DNA from: an uncultured Clostridia bacterium
Lineage (GTDB): Bacteria; Bacillota; Clostridia; Christensenellales; UBA1242
Direction of reading: 5' to 3'
DNA: 64,000 bases
Assembly: GCA_947589025.1 (NCBI GenBank)
Contig: CANQAY010000005.1
Location: 42,684-106,683 of the forward strand
Under the pieces are notes generated by a model. That model was not told where the DNA came from and ran no database searches. It saw nothing but the letters and a program-made list of their open reading frames with translations. Below, piece after piece: positions 49,201-57,276 of this stretch (the first letter of the stretch is position 1; each line of letters opens with the position of its first letter). A program made the position numbers and the translations under genes.

Positions 49201-51725
49201 ACTTGAAAATAACTTTTGGCATCGTCATAGCCGCTGTCGTCTTTTTCAAAAGGCAGGTAAATGTAGCTTGCGCTTATTTCTGCCCCGCTAAGTTTTTCGT
49301 TCCAAAACAGGGTTACCATGCCGTTATAAATGGCGTTATCCACCCTAACTGGGCTGCCATCGTTGGCGGTAAGCACGCGGTAATATGCCACCCCGTTGCT
49401 AATAAGGTTAGAGCCCACCGCATAAAGCCCAATGCCGGAAATTGCCGTGCGGTCTATTGTAAACGAGCGGAAGGTTTGCCCCTCACCCGCAAGTTCCACA
49501 ACAATGGATGCGCCGTGCCCGATTGGAATGTCGTTAGTGCTGCCAATAACAGTTTGCCCGTTAATAATTGGCATGCGCCTTGCCTCAGCGATAAGTTGGC
49601 TGCTGGTGTAAGTGCCGGTTAAATATCTATCCAAAATATAATAGTAATAGCCCGCAATTTCACTTTCAAACATGGTTGGCTCTTTCCAACTAACGGTAAC
49701 CGCCTTGTTGGTGTATTCATCATTGCCAAGTTGCCTTGAACTATCTTGCTCAATAATGTTGGCGTTAACCGTTTCGCTAGAATAATTAAACGCAAACACC
49801 TGGTAATATCCACTCGTTGTGCCCACGTTAATAAACACTAAGTAATAGCCCACCTCGTTAAATCGGGTTAAATTGTCGTAATCTTGTTTGCTGCTCTTTA
49901 ACGTGGCTAAATTAATGTCAAAATATGAGCGGTTTACCTCATAACTTGTGGCTTTAACATATTTGTTTTGCTCGGCATCAAAAACGTAGTAGTTAGCATA
50001 ATTTTTCTCACTCACGCTCGATGCCACTGTAAACAAATTTCTTACATAAAGCCTAAACGAGTTTGCGCCCCTATCCACATTGCCTTCCAAATAAATTGGT
50101 GGCTGGTTAATTTTTATAAAGTTAATTTGCCCAATTAAATTTTTAAGATCTTGGTCGTTATCTTCATTTTTCGTGCCCACAAACGAGTTGGCAAGTTCAA
50201 TTAAATTTTCATCCCCAGTTAGCCCGTCAATGCCGTGGGTGGAGATGTTTGCATCAACTGTTTCCACCGTGCTGCCGGCAAGTTTTGTTTGGTTGGCTTG
50301 GCTTGCATCGTAATTAAATTTTGCGGTTAATTTTTGCAAGTTAAGTGCTGGGTTAAGGCTATTTAATTTTTCAATATCGCTTGGCGCAATAACCTCGGCA
50401 TTTGTTGCCGCGTTGGCAAGGTTAATGTACCTTAATTGCGCCTCACGGTAATTATTTTTTGCGTATTTTAACTCAAACCCGTTAATGCTAAGGGCAAGCG
50501 GGTCAAGCGTTAAGTTCATTCCGCTGCTGGATAGTTCAATTGAATTTGCGCTGGTTTGATTTTCGTATAAATAGTTAAAGTTAAAGGTATAATCCCCCAT
50601 TTCGGTTAGCACAAACACAACATAGTTTTGCCCGTTGTAGCTAAACTTTTGCATTGGGTAACTCACTTCCCCCACGCCTGAAATGTTTGCGTTAAGGGCA
50701 ACTGAATAGCTGTTGCCATCCACCCTAATGTTGCTTGGCAAATAGGTGTAAGTTGTGCTGCTGCCGGCAAGTGTGTGCGTAAAACTCATGCTATATTTTG
50801 TGTAATCGTAAATAAGCACTGGGTAGTTAGCGTCCTTGCCTAGGTTATATGTGTAACTGCCGTTTTGCGCGTTAGGGTCTTGCGGGTTAAAAATGGTTGG
50901 CTGCGCGGTGTAAAAGCGGCTAAAGGCATCGTTTTCTACCATTTGTGTTTGCGTGTAAGAGGTTTTAAACAAAATGTTAAAACTAAAACTAAACTCTATT
51001 GGCCCGGGGTAGTTTTTATAAAAATAGTTAAATGTAAAATCATATCTCCCCTCATTGCCCGGTTGTTGCGGAATTATGTAGGCAAAATCGTTATACAAAT
51101 TGTTGTTATATGCCCTTGGGTTGTTAAGTTTCAAAGTTTGTCCGTTGTGGCGCGCGGTAACAAGCAACTGCTCAATTTCCGCACCCGAATTAAAATCGGG
51201 CTGGCCAGCCAAATTTATGCTGCCATTGTTTAAATAATATTGCCCAAACGAAACCATAATTGCTTCCGCCATGTGCACTTGCTCGCCCGCATCATTAAAG
51301 GCAACCGGAATGTTTTGGTTGTAAAGCTCGTTGCCAATATTGTCGTTATTAAGCATAACATATTCGCCATTATTAACAACGTATTTGCTATCCGTGTTGG
51401 CGCTGGATAAATCCCCATAAAGGTCGGTATAATAATATGCTTGTGGGCTATCACTTGTCCCGCCATAAATCATTTTTTTAATGGGGTCACCATTTTGCTC
51501 AACAAGAAGCTTTGTGGTTGCATCACCGGAGGCGTTAATGCCCACCTTTTCCACCGACATAATTAAGCTGCCTTCGTTTGTTCTAAGGCTAAAATCATTA
51601 TCTGCAATCCAAACGGCGTAAATGATGTTGCTGCCCGTCCCGTTAAAAGCAATGCAAACAGCGGCGGCAACTAGCGCCACCAAAATTATAATTGACCTAT
51701 AAATATGTTTAACTTTCCCCTTCAA
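43260..51725 (-). CDS. Giant membrane-anchored surface protein, 2821 residues, Ig-like repeats
   Basis: Starts at TTG 51725 with AAAGGGG at 7-base spacing. The N-terminal hydrophobic segment (about 10-29) is a signal or anchor. The C-terminus ends in one membrane helix (about 2792-2815) and a basic HKMRIR tail, so the protein should span the wall from a C-terminal anchor. In between are many beta-sandwich units that close with a YxFTxTDxAGNxxxYxFxxD pattern (e.g. LFTFTDVAGNSCNYMFVLDN, EVLELDEAGNITQYVVLY, FVFADLAGNVHQF), like bacterial Ig-like domains. Tyr and Asn are very frequent. No catalytic domain or sortase motif is seen. It is unlike the 2.4-11 kb protein in repeat type and anchoring. 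Confidence 0.85.
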   Translation of the reverse strand: MKGKVKHIYRSIIILVALVAAAVCIAFNGTGSNIIYAVWIADNDFSLRTNEGSLIMSVEKVGINASGDATTKLLVEQNGDPIKKMIYGGTSDSPQAYYYTDLYGDLSSANTDSKYVVNNGEYVMLNNDNIGNELYNQNIPVAFNDAGEQVHMAEAIMVSFGQYYLNNGSINLAGQPDFNSGAEIEQLLVTARHNGQTLKLNNPRAYNNNLYNDFAYIIPQQPGNEGRYDFTFNYFYKNYPGPIEFSFSFNILFKTSYTQTQMVENDAFSRFYTAQPTIFNPQDPNAQNGSYTYNLGKDANYPVLIYDYTKYSMSFTHTLAGSSTTYTYLPSNIRVDGNSYSVALNANISGVGEVSYPMQKFSYNGQNYVVFVLTEMGDYTFNFNYLYENQTSANSIELSSSGMNLTLDPLALSINGFELKYAKNNYREAQLRYINLANAATNAEVIAPSDIEKLNSLNPALNLQKLTAKFNYDASQANQTKLAGSTVETVDANISTHGIDGLTGDENLIELANSFVGTKNEDNDQDLKNLIGQINFIKINQPPIYLEGNVDRGANSFRLYVRNLFTVASSVSEKNYANYYVFDAEQNKYVKATSYEVNRSYFDINLATLKSSKQDYDNLTRFNEVGYYLVFINVGTTSGYYQVFAFNYSSETVNANIIEQDSSRQLGNDEYTNKAVTVSWKEPTMFESEIAGYYYYILDRYLTGTYTSSQLIAEARRMPIINGQTVIGSTNDIPIGHGASIVVELAGEGQTFRSFTIDRTAISGIGLYAVGSNLISNGVAYYRVLTANDGSPVRVDNAIYNGMVTLFWNEKLSGAEISASYIYLPFEKDDSGYDDAKSYFQVFANDNECWFRTTYKLGNPTGRLTDIYKPNSLDDYLTGDNVLSRQGIYLFTFTDVAGNSCNYMFVLDNTEAYFKIVSNNGEEFASRTSKIYDDDTRVELSTHKAIDINDASGEMLDAITSLASGNVPTNYYAGETLNGIYNPTNINALYTLFKKVNDKYYITVRNERIYPYDSNQNYDGSIIYNSLNNLQVNNNILRGSYVKIDHAENEISVYRELYIVGANQRNISALSSNSFITIEVNTDNSRLMAYYSNVQFATNSDPSNIPTDGLDSGYIIRLRTGTTFGNNDSHNNPFVNAQATSENFVGIVWNKMDNVTGNFEVESVTYSFYALGSVFTNDNYYYTPTAENVSLYSNNSYSNGAFAFGDGGNKAFAFLRVINGATQEGLYKITRTYKNDVASGNDHKTVNYFLIVDRTDVKTSGVGDNISVGLKEDETLFNSFTRVNTESDTVSGVIDRDASGALIYNDNGMQSYVGGADGINYNIYFTTNKLPAVLNIPYAKYFNGTHSSSYHAGALNFKVIYRDRAGQLNGISGINNNAYLIFTGTALGNENGYYTIDFRRYINYINTDFASRFVSADNGTNWICLPGDYVVIVSDNVRSLNHLNGGTHQLVFGFRISPNAPSTDVYTVPSNYSEERSNYLPVYDFTVANGKRAKRNADGSYTLTTNEEFVAIELPAYTTDSVMAGVDINYIVVTKNDREYYINYQYTEGSASHTLNDPDFVKNTYDAGAITARTIYLQTDLRDERGNINPAAINENLTYKITIRFRLLNNNNNEYYKNAYYYYVNGVKNTYFEVNYVIKIDRLAPSANVVELVGNDDLIKYYNGPMFKNDFYSTTNNVNIGGKTYSYCQLYFVNEYGAYVKDERTTRGTLDASEVYALKVDASTILNHAETSQIYYREYTGTNLSMPTATFDDYTPYYNNAANLTYGNLFENEMDGYYEVLELDEAGNITQYVVLYANSPADNLVLGFKINEGETVNFDLSKPTASQLTIFGIEPQSNNSPLDKFYHFELVNRASGEKYELNTNFTTQFGTAGLVGDLANMITNAHPGNYSLVMQSRSNTISYNLDYYDRASLDDASTQIAAKSLVSEDKQSISFAAQLTQKPIEQNSLIVYAKTITITHNGTAHTYTCQPNNGYRYVDENGQVSTGMTGLSGTYKIMVVDTLNRKSFYEFNTEKELYFITFGEDGNSNVYPTVPDNTNRFYTFNQANIQFDTSIYRASLTYRIGDMSNKIDCNDTELVKMGNYTIIEVTPIEDNYIKITLYPYLSNASGEILTATVELTKNADTDQEPFTDYYYVTVDSYTSGVTIKNSMGNSTALDVAAINADVFGTQSSANTSGTTYLGWNRTENTYFDYSYSLVCPDGSIKNLNGSVNSNGLGNREINPSIDGVGVYRFVVEIFAKGIADLNAITPNERATHYLGNKVYTFTVNEQSSRLYTVHGGNDILESNAQFNFEEDVLNDGVLNITRAELLTVLGLENNFDFAKGSWKLFIYNTPMTVVPEVELHAQITSYPRNAPKKIGDYELVIYKITSPTTPQPEFIATLYVPKTTEVLDSDNFELNSTRLDVSESTYFNPFVGTQQTNMSLKAKQNLLTECDFVKKNVVSAQVIYNGFNLQTALGSNAAFEYSILGSGDYEFVFADLAGNVHQFSETENRLHLTILREVAITVNGHSPINGAIYSFDRYAENSTPVTISVVGGGNYYLRNSINIKVQKNWQDYSGFGQQNYNYTFTEYGNYRVSFTATDLFEQLGAPLTKTIEFSIINPNEASELLDLTRLGNFTFTKISKLVNGTRQDITAGFKQVVNMQNGMMLDYKTLLAHREEFRTSSGKQTFEITYLVDNDIYEPREVTFAATLNNEQPIIYCSLEYGQSSTSGFSISYTPSIIYDQVGDSAIYINNVLVATIDKTSASQTEVVEQYFSQAEYGTGDYLIVLYSSSGVPLTYYKVTLNEPLNVWAIIIIVVVVAVVTTVIVLIFVLRHKMRIR

Positions 51726-51810
51726 AATGCTTCCCCTTTTATTTTGCGTTTTTTCAACAAAAATATTATTAAGCCCACAAATTGCCGCAAATTATTTTTT
51801 ATTATTACAA

Positions 51811-51839
51811 ATTATAACATATGCAAAAAATAAACACAA
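51811..51839 (-). promoter_or_regulatory. Promoter of the giant membrane-anchored protein
   Basis: TTGTGT (51839-51834), 17-bp spacer, TATAAT (51816-51811). A weaker TTGCGG-16-TAATAT lies about 45 bases downstream. Confidence 0.65.
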
Positions 51840-52406
51840 ATAAATTAAAATTTATTTTAATAAAAATTTAATAAATTTTTTATTTAAAATATAATTATAT
51901 TTTTGCCCACATTTGCCCTAATTAAATTTGGCATTTTGCCTGCCGCAATTACGCTTGTTAAGTGGATGCGTTTTGTTAGTGTTGCTTTTTAATTTAACAA
52001 ACGTTGCTTTTTACTTTTTGTTAATTTTTTTAAATAAAATTTTAAAATTAAATGCAAAAAATTAATTAAAATTAAAAAATAATTAAAAATTTAATAAAAA
52101 TCTATTTTATAGGGCATTAAAAATGTTTTTTTAATAAAATTTTATTTTTTTATTAATTTCATATTGTGTTTTTATTATTTTTTTATTTTTTTATTTGTCA
52201 TTTTTGTTTTGCTTTAATGCGGTTTTTGTTTGCGCCCAACAAATTTTAAATTTCCGCCCACTTAAAAAGCCAAAAAATTTAAACTTAAAAATTGTTTTGC
52301 AAAAAATAAAAAAATAATTAATTTTAATAATGATAAAAATAAAAAAATATTAAAAAAATTATTAAAAATAATTAAAATTTAATAAAAAATGTTAAAAAAA
52401 TTAAAA
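51840..52406. other. AT-rich gene-free spacer
   Basis: About 570 bases with no credible ORF, dominated by A/T runs. One less biased island at about 51903-52017 carries two GTTGCTTTTTA direct-repeat copies; another at about 52205-52265 has no recognisable feature. No DnaA boxes, tRNA or CRISPR seen. It separates the giant surface-protein gene from the ypeB terminator. Confidence 0.6.
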
Positions 52407-52431
52407 AATACGCATTTTTTGCGCATTTTTT
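52407..52431 (-). terminator. Terminator of spoIIR-sleB-ypeB
   Basis: Minus strand AATGCGC pairs with GCGTATT (one G-U) and runs into TTTTT. Confidence 0.7.
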
Positions 52432-52436
52432 AAAAA

Positions 52437-53867
52437 TTAAATTAATTTTTGCACGTCTTTAATTTTAACCAATTTCATTGTTTTTGCAATTTGATTGGTG
52501 TTGGCGTCAATGTAATAATAATACATTCCGTCTATGCGTTCGGTTATAAATTCGTAGCAAGAAATTTCTTTGCCGCTATCCAGCTTAATTATTGCCTTGC
52601 TAACTTTTAGCACGTTGTAGTCAAAGCCCAAGGTCTTTTCCGCCTCGTCTGTTGTTATGTTAAACTCGGGCGCCCTTTCAACATGGTTTAGCGCGTAGTT
52701 AACCGCCTCAAAGCCAATAATGTCCTGCCCGGTTAAATCCACCTTAACTTTAACAAGGTCGGGGTAATTTATAACGCCGCCCTTAACGGGTGCCAAATTT
52801 ACATACGCCACATTTTGGTTAACTTCAAGCCAAACCGCATCCATGCTATCAAAACCAATGTTGTTTGCAAAAGTTTTTGCCATAACGGTGGCTTGTTCGC
52901 CCTTCATAATGGGGTCTCCACCCTCGGCGTAGCTGGAAAGTGTTATCAGCAACCCACCGCGCTTGCTAACTTGCGCAAAATAGTGCTTGCCCTCAATGGT
53001 AATTTTAAAATCGTAAGTAGAAATATCCCCCTCGGTAATTTTGTCGAAATTTATTTCCGCCTTCCTATTTTTATAAACGGTGTTAGCTAAATAATTTTGT
53101 GCATCCGCCTCGCTAATTTCATTTTCGCCAAGGCCTTTAACCACTCTAGTTTCAAGCGCGGTGGAAAATGGTCCATCAAAAATCATGGCTGGGTATTCAA
53201 TTGCCTCTGCACTAACATCGCCAAGGCTAGTTGAAAGCTCGTTCATGCCCGTGTTGTCAAAAATAGCGGCGTCAACAAAATTAAAGTTGGTGTCGTACAT
53301 GCCGGCGTTTTGCTTGTTAAATTTTTCTTTAATTTCGCCCAGCACAATGCCAATTTTGTCGAAAATAAGCTCTTGATCTTGCGATAAATCTTCATTTTTA
53401 TTAAGTTGTGCGGAATATGCCTCGCACACGCCATTAATTTGGTTAAAAAATTTGGTGGCAGCCACCACGTTTTGTTCGTTAATTGGCAACACGCTTAGCC
53501 CGGCAACAATATAGCTGCAATCGGTCATCATATCGTTAAGCGTATTCAACTTGCTCTGCTTGGTGGAAAGGGTGGAATATTTTGCAATATCCACCGCCAA
53601 ATTATTAACGTTATCCACCATAGAATAATAGCTAGAAGTATAAACGCCTTCCAAAATGTTTGCACTCTGTTTGCCCGATTTATACACCTGATAATAAGCA
53701 ATTAGCACGCATGTTAAAATAACCAAAAGGGTTATAATAACCACAATCATAACGGGCATTGCCTTTTGTGCGTTGCTCTTTTGCTTGGTTTGTTTATCTT
53801 TATTAACTTTAGATGTTTTGTTTTGCTTTTCTTGTTCGTAATCTTCACTTACAATTTCGTTTTTCAT
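52437..53867 (-). CDS. ypeB: Germination protein YpeB
   Basis: 476 residues. Partner of SleB in the dormant spore; the two depend on each other for stability, and YpeB is thought to hold SleB in check until germination. An acidic/basic N-terminal stretch (about 1-35) is followed by a membrane helix (about 38-60), an extracytoplasmic helical domain, and C-terminal PepSY-type domains (e.g. EKTLGFDYNVLKVSKAIIKLDSGKEISCYEFI). I start at ATG 53867 (MKNEIVSEDYEQEK) with AAAAGGAG. The frame extends to 53996 only across sleB. It lies 10 bases after sleB. Confidence 0.93.
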   Translation of the reverse strand: MKNEIVSEDYEQEKQNKTSKVNKDKQTKQKSNAQKAMPVMIVVIITLLVILTCVLIAYYQVYKSGKQSANILEGVYTSSYYSMVDNVNNLAVDIAKYSTLSTKQSKLNTLNDMMTDCSYIVAGLSVLPINEQNVVAATKFFNQINGVCEAYSAQLNKNEDLSQDQELIFDKIGIVLGEIKEKFNKQNAGMYDTNFNFVDAAIFDNTGMNELSTSLGDVSAEAIEYPAMIFDGPFSTALETRVVKGLGENEISEADAQNYLANTVYKNRKAEINFDKITEGDISTYDFKITIEGKHYFAQVSKRGGLLITLSSYAEGGDPIMKGEQATVMAKTFANNIGFDSMDAVWLEVNQNVAYVNLAPVKGGVINYPDLVKVKVDLTGQDIIGFEAVNYALNHVERAPEFNITTDEAEKTLGFDYNVLKVSKAIIKLDSGKEISCYEFITERIDGMYYYYIDANTNQIAKTMKLVKIKDVQKLI

Positions 53868-53877
53868 AACTCTCCTT

Positions 53878-54585
53878 TTACACTGCAAACACGTGTTTGC
53901 CAATTTGGGTAACTTTGGTTGTGGTCCAAATCCACTTGCTGGTGGCAGTGGCTGGGTTGTAATAATAAACTGCGCCGTAGGTTGGGTCCCACCCATTTAG
54001 GGCATCGTCCGCCGCCTGATAGGCCGTTTGGTTAGGCTCTAGATTAATTTGGCCATCGTTAACGGCGGTAAACGCCCACGGCTGATAAATTACCCCAGCA
54101 ACCGTGTTAGGGAAGCGGCTATCCCGCACCCGGTTTAGCACCACCGCGCCAATTGCCACCTGCCCGGTGTAACTTTCCCCGCGCGCCTCGGCGTAAATAA
54201 CCTTTGCCAAAAGGTAGCGGTCGTTAGAATTGTAGCTAGACGAACTTTTGCCCGAGCTGACGCTAATGCCCATTTTTGCTGCGGTAAGCGGGCCCACAAT
54301 GCCATCCTGCGTTAGGCCATATTTCTTTTGAAATTTTTTAACGGCTGCAATGGTTAACGGCCCGTTAATGCCATCCACTTTGCCGGTGTAATACCCCCAC
54401 TTTTTAAGCCGGGTTTGCACTTCGGTTATGTTGGCAGTTGCGGCGTCAACATCTTCAATTTCTGCCACGGTGGGCAGGGTGGGTTTTGTGCTGGGCTTGC
54501 TAACAACAAGCGCGTTTAACGAAAACACACTTATTACCCCCAACACGCCAATTAACATAAAAATAAAAAGGTGCTTAATTTTCAT
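53878..54585 (-). CDS. sleB: Spore cortex-lytic enzyme SleB
   Basis: 235 residues: signal/anchor (about 8-28), a PG_binding_1 domain (about 50-110, VQTRLKKWGYYTGKVDGINGP...GIVGPLTAAKM) and a C-terminal Hydrolase_2/SleB lytic transglycosylase domain with the catalytic Glu in VIYAEARGE and the NRVRDSRFPNTVAGVIYQPWAF signature. It cuts muramic-delta-lactam cortex peptidoglycan during germination. ATG 54585 has AGGAG overlapping the spoIIR stop region, so it is co-transcribed with spoIIR upstream and ypeB downstream. Confidence 0.95.
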   Translation of the reverse strand: MKIKHLFIFMLIGVLGVISVFSLNALVVSKPSTKPTLPTVAEIEDVDAATANITEVQTRLKKWGYYTGKVDGINGPLTIAAVKKFQKKYGLTQDGIVGPLTAAKMGISVSSGKSSSSYNSNDRYLLAKVIYAEARGESYTGQVAIGAVVLNRVRDSRFPNTVAGVIYQPWAFTAVNDGQINLEPNQTAYQAADDALNGWDPTYGAVYYYNPATATSKWIWTTTKVTQIGKHVFAV

Positions 54586-54594
54586 ACATTTCTC

Positions 54595-55119
54595 CTATAA
54601 GCCAAAAATTGCTTTAAACCACTCCACAATTTTGGATTTATATTTAATTTGTATATCATTTTCATTTTTATTCACAAAACACAAAGGTGGGTACATAACG
54701 CACCACCAATTATCCCCCACTGCCTCGCCCAGCTCAACAATAACGGCATCGTAATAGCCGCTTTCTAGCGTGGTGTTGGCATATGTGCGGGTGGGAAAAT
54801 ATTCGTTGGCAATTTTAATGTTAACCGAATAACTAAAGCCGTTTAACCTTAACGTGTTTTTGCAAATGTTAATTAAATTGTTGTTTTGCGCGGTAATAAT
54901 TTCAATTGCCTGCTGCTTGCTTAAAACGTTACACAAATATGGCGTTAAATATTCCACAATTTTATCTTTAATTTCATATTTAACATTTTGGTCCACCGCG
55001 CTGTTGCTGTTGGCACGGATATGTATGCGCAAATAGTCATAATCTTCCCCTTTTGGTAAAACAAGCGCCACCGCCCCCACAACAACAACTAACAAAAACA
55101 ATGCAACAAATTTTTTCAT
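54595..55119 (-). CDS. spoIIR: Stage II sporulation protein R
   Basis: 174 residues. A signal made in the forespore, secreted to the intermembrane space, where it triggers SpoIIGA to process pro-sigma-E in the mother cell. Signal peptide about 3-20, then the hallmark RIHIRANSNSAVDQNVKYEIKDKIVEYL and the C-terminal GDNWWCVMYPPLCF. I start at ATG 55119 (MKKFVALFLLV); the frame to 55155 has no initiation signal. No clear Shine-Dalgarno. A GGCAAAAATT similar to the sigma-F -10 (GGNNANANT) ends 5 bases before ATG, but no -35 is seen. Confidence 0.93.
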   Translation of the reverse strand: MKKFVALFLLVVVVGAVALVLPKGEDYDYLRIHIRANSNSAVDQNVKYEIKDKIVEYLTPYLCNVLSKQQAIEIITAQNNNLINICKNTLRLNGFSYSVNIKIANEYFPTRTYANTTLESGYYDAVIVELGEAVGDNWWCVMYPPLCFVNKNENDIQIKYKSKIVEWFKAIFGL

Positions 55120-55159
55120 AACCAAATTTTTGCCCGCCCAATGCAAAAAAAACAAAAAA

Positions 55160-55185
55160 AATGTGGAATTTTTTAATTTCCATAA
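55160..55185 (-). terminator. Terminator of hisS-HD operon
   Basis: Minus strand TGGAAATT...AATTCCA (55182-55164) with a one-base bulge, then ACA and eight T. Confidence 0.55.
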
Positions 55186-55223
55186 ATTTTTTTGTCATTA
55201 TTTAAACGCCAAGGCTTAAAAAG

Positions 55224-55808
55224 TTATTTTTCAATTGTTTCGTCAATGTAGCTTGCTTCCAAATCGCTTATGTGGGTTAGCACGGCAATTGGATAGCGCG
55301 CATACGCATCAGATAAATCGCTGCTGCCCTGCACGCGCAAATCAAACCCGCCCATGTGCCAGTTAATTGCAATGGCCTCCTCTCTTGTTAGGCGCATAAA
55401 GCCAGAAATTATATACACGCTCTTTTCCCCGTGGCCGTAAGGCAGGGTGTTATAATATGAATAATATGGCTTTTGCACCCAGTTGTTGTTTTCTTTAACA
55501 TTGCGGTAATCCACCGTGTAGGTGTTAACTTTGCAAATGTCGTGCAACAGGCCAATTATAGCAATGCTTTCGTTAGAAATTTTGCTTAAATAATCCGCGC
55601 CGTATTCAAGTTCCACATTCTTTTTAAGGCGCTTATAAACATTAAGCGAATGCACGGTAAGCCCGCCTTCAAAATTGCTGTGGCGCTTGCCCGATGCGGG
55701 CGCGGTGAAGAAGTCACTTTGATTTTGCAAATAATCAAGCAACTTATCCGCCCCTTCGCGCTTAATGTTGGCTTTAAAAATTTTAATAAATTCGTCTTTT
55801 GCTTCCAT
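55224..55808 (-). CDS. HD-domain hydrolase
   Basis: 194 residues. Metal ligands of the HD superfamily are visible: His in EGGLTVHSLNVYKRL, the HD pair in GLLHDICKV, His in LPYGHGEKSVYI, and a final Asp in HISDLEASYID. This resembles the HD domain of YhaM-like 3'-5' exoribonucleases and small phage/bacterial HD phosphohydrolases. The substrate is likely a nucleotide or nucleic acid but is not determined. It starts 6 bases after hisS, with GGAG as Shine-Dalgarno. Confidence 0.85.
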   Translation of the reverse strand: MEAKDEFIKIFKANIKREGADKLLDYLQNQSDFFTAPASGKRHSNFEGGLTVHSLNVYKRLKKNVELEYGADYLSKISNESIAIIGLLHDICKVNTYTVDYRNVKENNNWVQKPYYSYYNTLPYGHGEKSVYIISGFMRLTREEAIAINWHMGGFDLRVQGSSDLSDAYARYPIAVLTHISDLEASYIDETIEK

Positions 55809-55814
55809 ATGCTC

Positions 55815-57062
55815 CTACCCTAACTTTTTAATTTGTTTCTTTTGCAAATAGTCTTTATACAAAATAGAATAGTCCGCCACCGACACAATTTTATCATAAA
55901 AACTTTTCATATTTTTAGGCTTTAAATAAAGTGAAACATTATATTCTTTTTTAAGTTTGTTTTTGGCTTTAAACACATCCACAATGTTATCGTCCGGTTC
56001 GTAAATTAGCGCAAGCTGTTTTGTTAAATTTGTTAGCAAATTGTTTTCGTTAATAAGCATGCAAACCGGCTCAAAGCCAAGACCAAAGCCCACGGCTGGG
56101 CAATCTGTGCCCGAAAATTTGCCAAGCATTTTATCATATCTTCCGCCGCCGCCAATTGCCCCCGCAAAGCCAGATGTGTAAACTTCAAACACTGCGCCCG
56201 TGTAATAACCCTGCCCGCGCACAATAGAAATATCAAACATAATATTATATTTATTTAAGGTTATTTTTTTAAGGCTGTCAATTAAAAAGTTAAAGTCGTT
56301 AAACACGGCATCACTCACGCCATATTTTTTTGTTGCGCCAAGGCCGTTTTTCTTAATGTCTTCAATGGCGCTAATTAAAGATGCAATTTTTGTTTTGCCG
56401 TACCCCTTTTCTTCAAGCTCTGCCATCACGCCAGAGGTGGAAATTTTATCAATTTTATCAAGGCTAACGCACACAGATGAAATGTCTTCTTTGCTAAACC
56501 CGGCGTTAAGCACAATGGCGTTTAAAATTTGCCTGTGGTTTATTTTTAATGTTAAATTTGTTAGCCCCACTGCGGAGTACGCCTCCAAAACGGTGGAAAG
56601 CAATTCAAGTTCGGCATTAATTGAAGGGTCGCCAAAAATATCTATATCGCACTGAGTAAACTGTCTATCCCTGCCACGCTGTGGGCGTTCGGCACGAAAA
56701 GAATAGTCCACCTGAACGGATTTAAACGGGCAAGGCAACTTCTCTTTATTGTTGGCATAAAAACGGGTAAGTGGCACGGTTAAATCGTATCTTAACCCCT
56801 CTTCCACAATATCTGCCTCGCACAAATTTGGCTTGGTTAAATCAAGCGCATCGCGGCGCTTAACCGTTTTAAACATAAGGCGCAAATTGTCACCGCCATC
56901 GCTAGAATTTAAAAGTTCCAAATGCTCCAAAATTGGGGTGGAAATTAAATTAAAGCCGTTTTTAGTGTAACAATCCATAATAATGCGCTTAACTCTGTCT
57001 CTCGTTATGGCCACCCTAGGCAGATAGTCGTTAGTGCCGCGGATTGGGTTAAAGTTTTTCAT
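55815..57062 (-). CDS. hisS: Histidine-tRNA ligase
   Basis: 415 residues, class II synthetase. Motif 1 region (FNPIRGTNDYLP), motif 2 RAERPQRGRDRQFTQCDIDIFG, the His-specific block here as VRGQGYYTGAVFEVY, then GGGGRYDKML and motif 3 AVGFGLGFEPVCML, then a short anticodon-binding domain. I use ATG 57062 with TAGGAG; the frame to 57149 runs over the promoter. It forms an operon with the HD hydrolase gene. Confidence 0.96.
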   Translation of the reverse strand: MKNFNPIRGTNDYLPRVAITRDRVKRIIMDCYTKNGFNLISTPILEHLELLNSSDGGDNLRLMFKTVKRRDALDLTKPNLCEADIVEEGLRYDLTVPLTRFYANNKEKLPCPFKSVQVDYSFRAERPQRGRDRQFTQCDIDIFGDPSINAELELLSTVLEAYSAVGLTNLTLKINHRQILNAIVLNAGFSKEDISSVCVSLDKIDKISTSGVMAELEEKGYGKTKIASLISAIEDIKKNGLGATKKYGVSDAVFNDFNFLIDSLKKITLNKYNIMFDISIVRGQGYYTGAVFEVYTSGFAGAIGGGGRYDKMLGKFSGTDCPAVGFGLGFEPVCMLINENNLLTNLTKQLALIYEPDDNIVDVFKAKNKLKKEYNVSLYLKPKNMKSFYDKIVSVADYSILYKDYLQKKQIKKLG

Positions 57063-57078
57063 AAATTCTCCTAGTTTT

Positions 57079-57107
57079 ATTATAAAAAAACCGCTTAAAA
57101 TTGTCAA
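57079..57107 (-). promoter_or_regulatory. Promoter of hisS
   Basis: TTGACA (57107-57102), 17-bp spacer, TATAAT (57084-57079); no T-box seen. Confidence 0.88.
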
Positions 57108-57207
57108 TAAAATTGCTTGGCTTGTGTTTAAAAAGCCCTTTTTAGGCAAAATTTAATAAATTTGGCGGCAAAATTTTTAAAAAATGCTAAAAATTTTTGA
57201 AAAATAG

Positions 57208-57236
57208 TAGACAAAATTTGTTTTGATAATTATAAT
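57208..57236 (+). promoter_or_regulatory. Promoter of the zinc-ribbon/acidic-tail gene
   Basis: TAGACA (57208-57213), 17-bp spacer, TATAAT (57231-57236). Confidence 0.75.
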
Positions 57237-57276
57237 ATTGTAAGCAATTGAAATTCAGTTGTAAAAGGAGTTTTTT

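Noticed and set aside
51840-52406. AT-rich spacer as a replication origin
   Set aside because: No cluster of DnaA boxes (TTATCCACA) and no dnaA/dnaN/rnpA nearby.
53868-53996. N-terminal extension of YpeB with a Cys-x-x-Cys
   Set aside because: It is the out-of-frame reading of the end of sleB; the Shine-Dalgarno is at ATG 53867.
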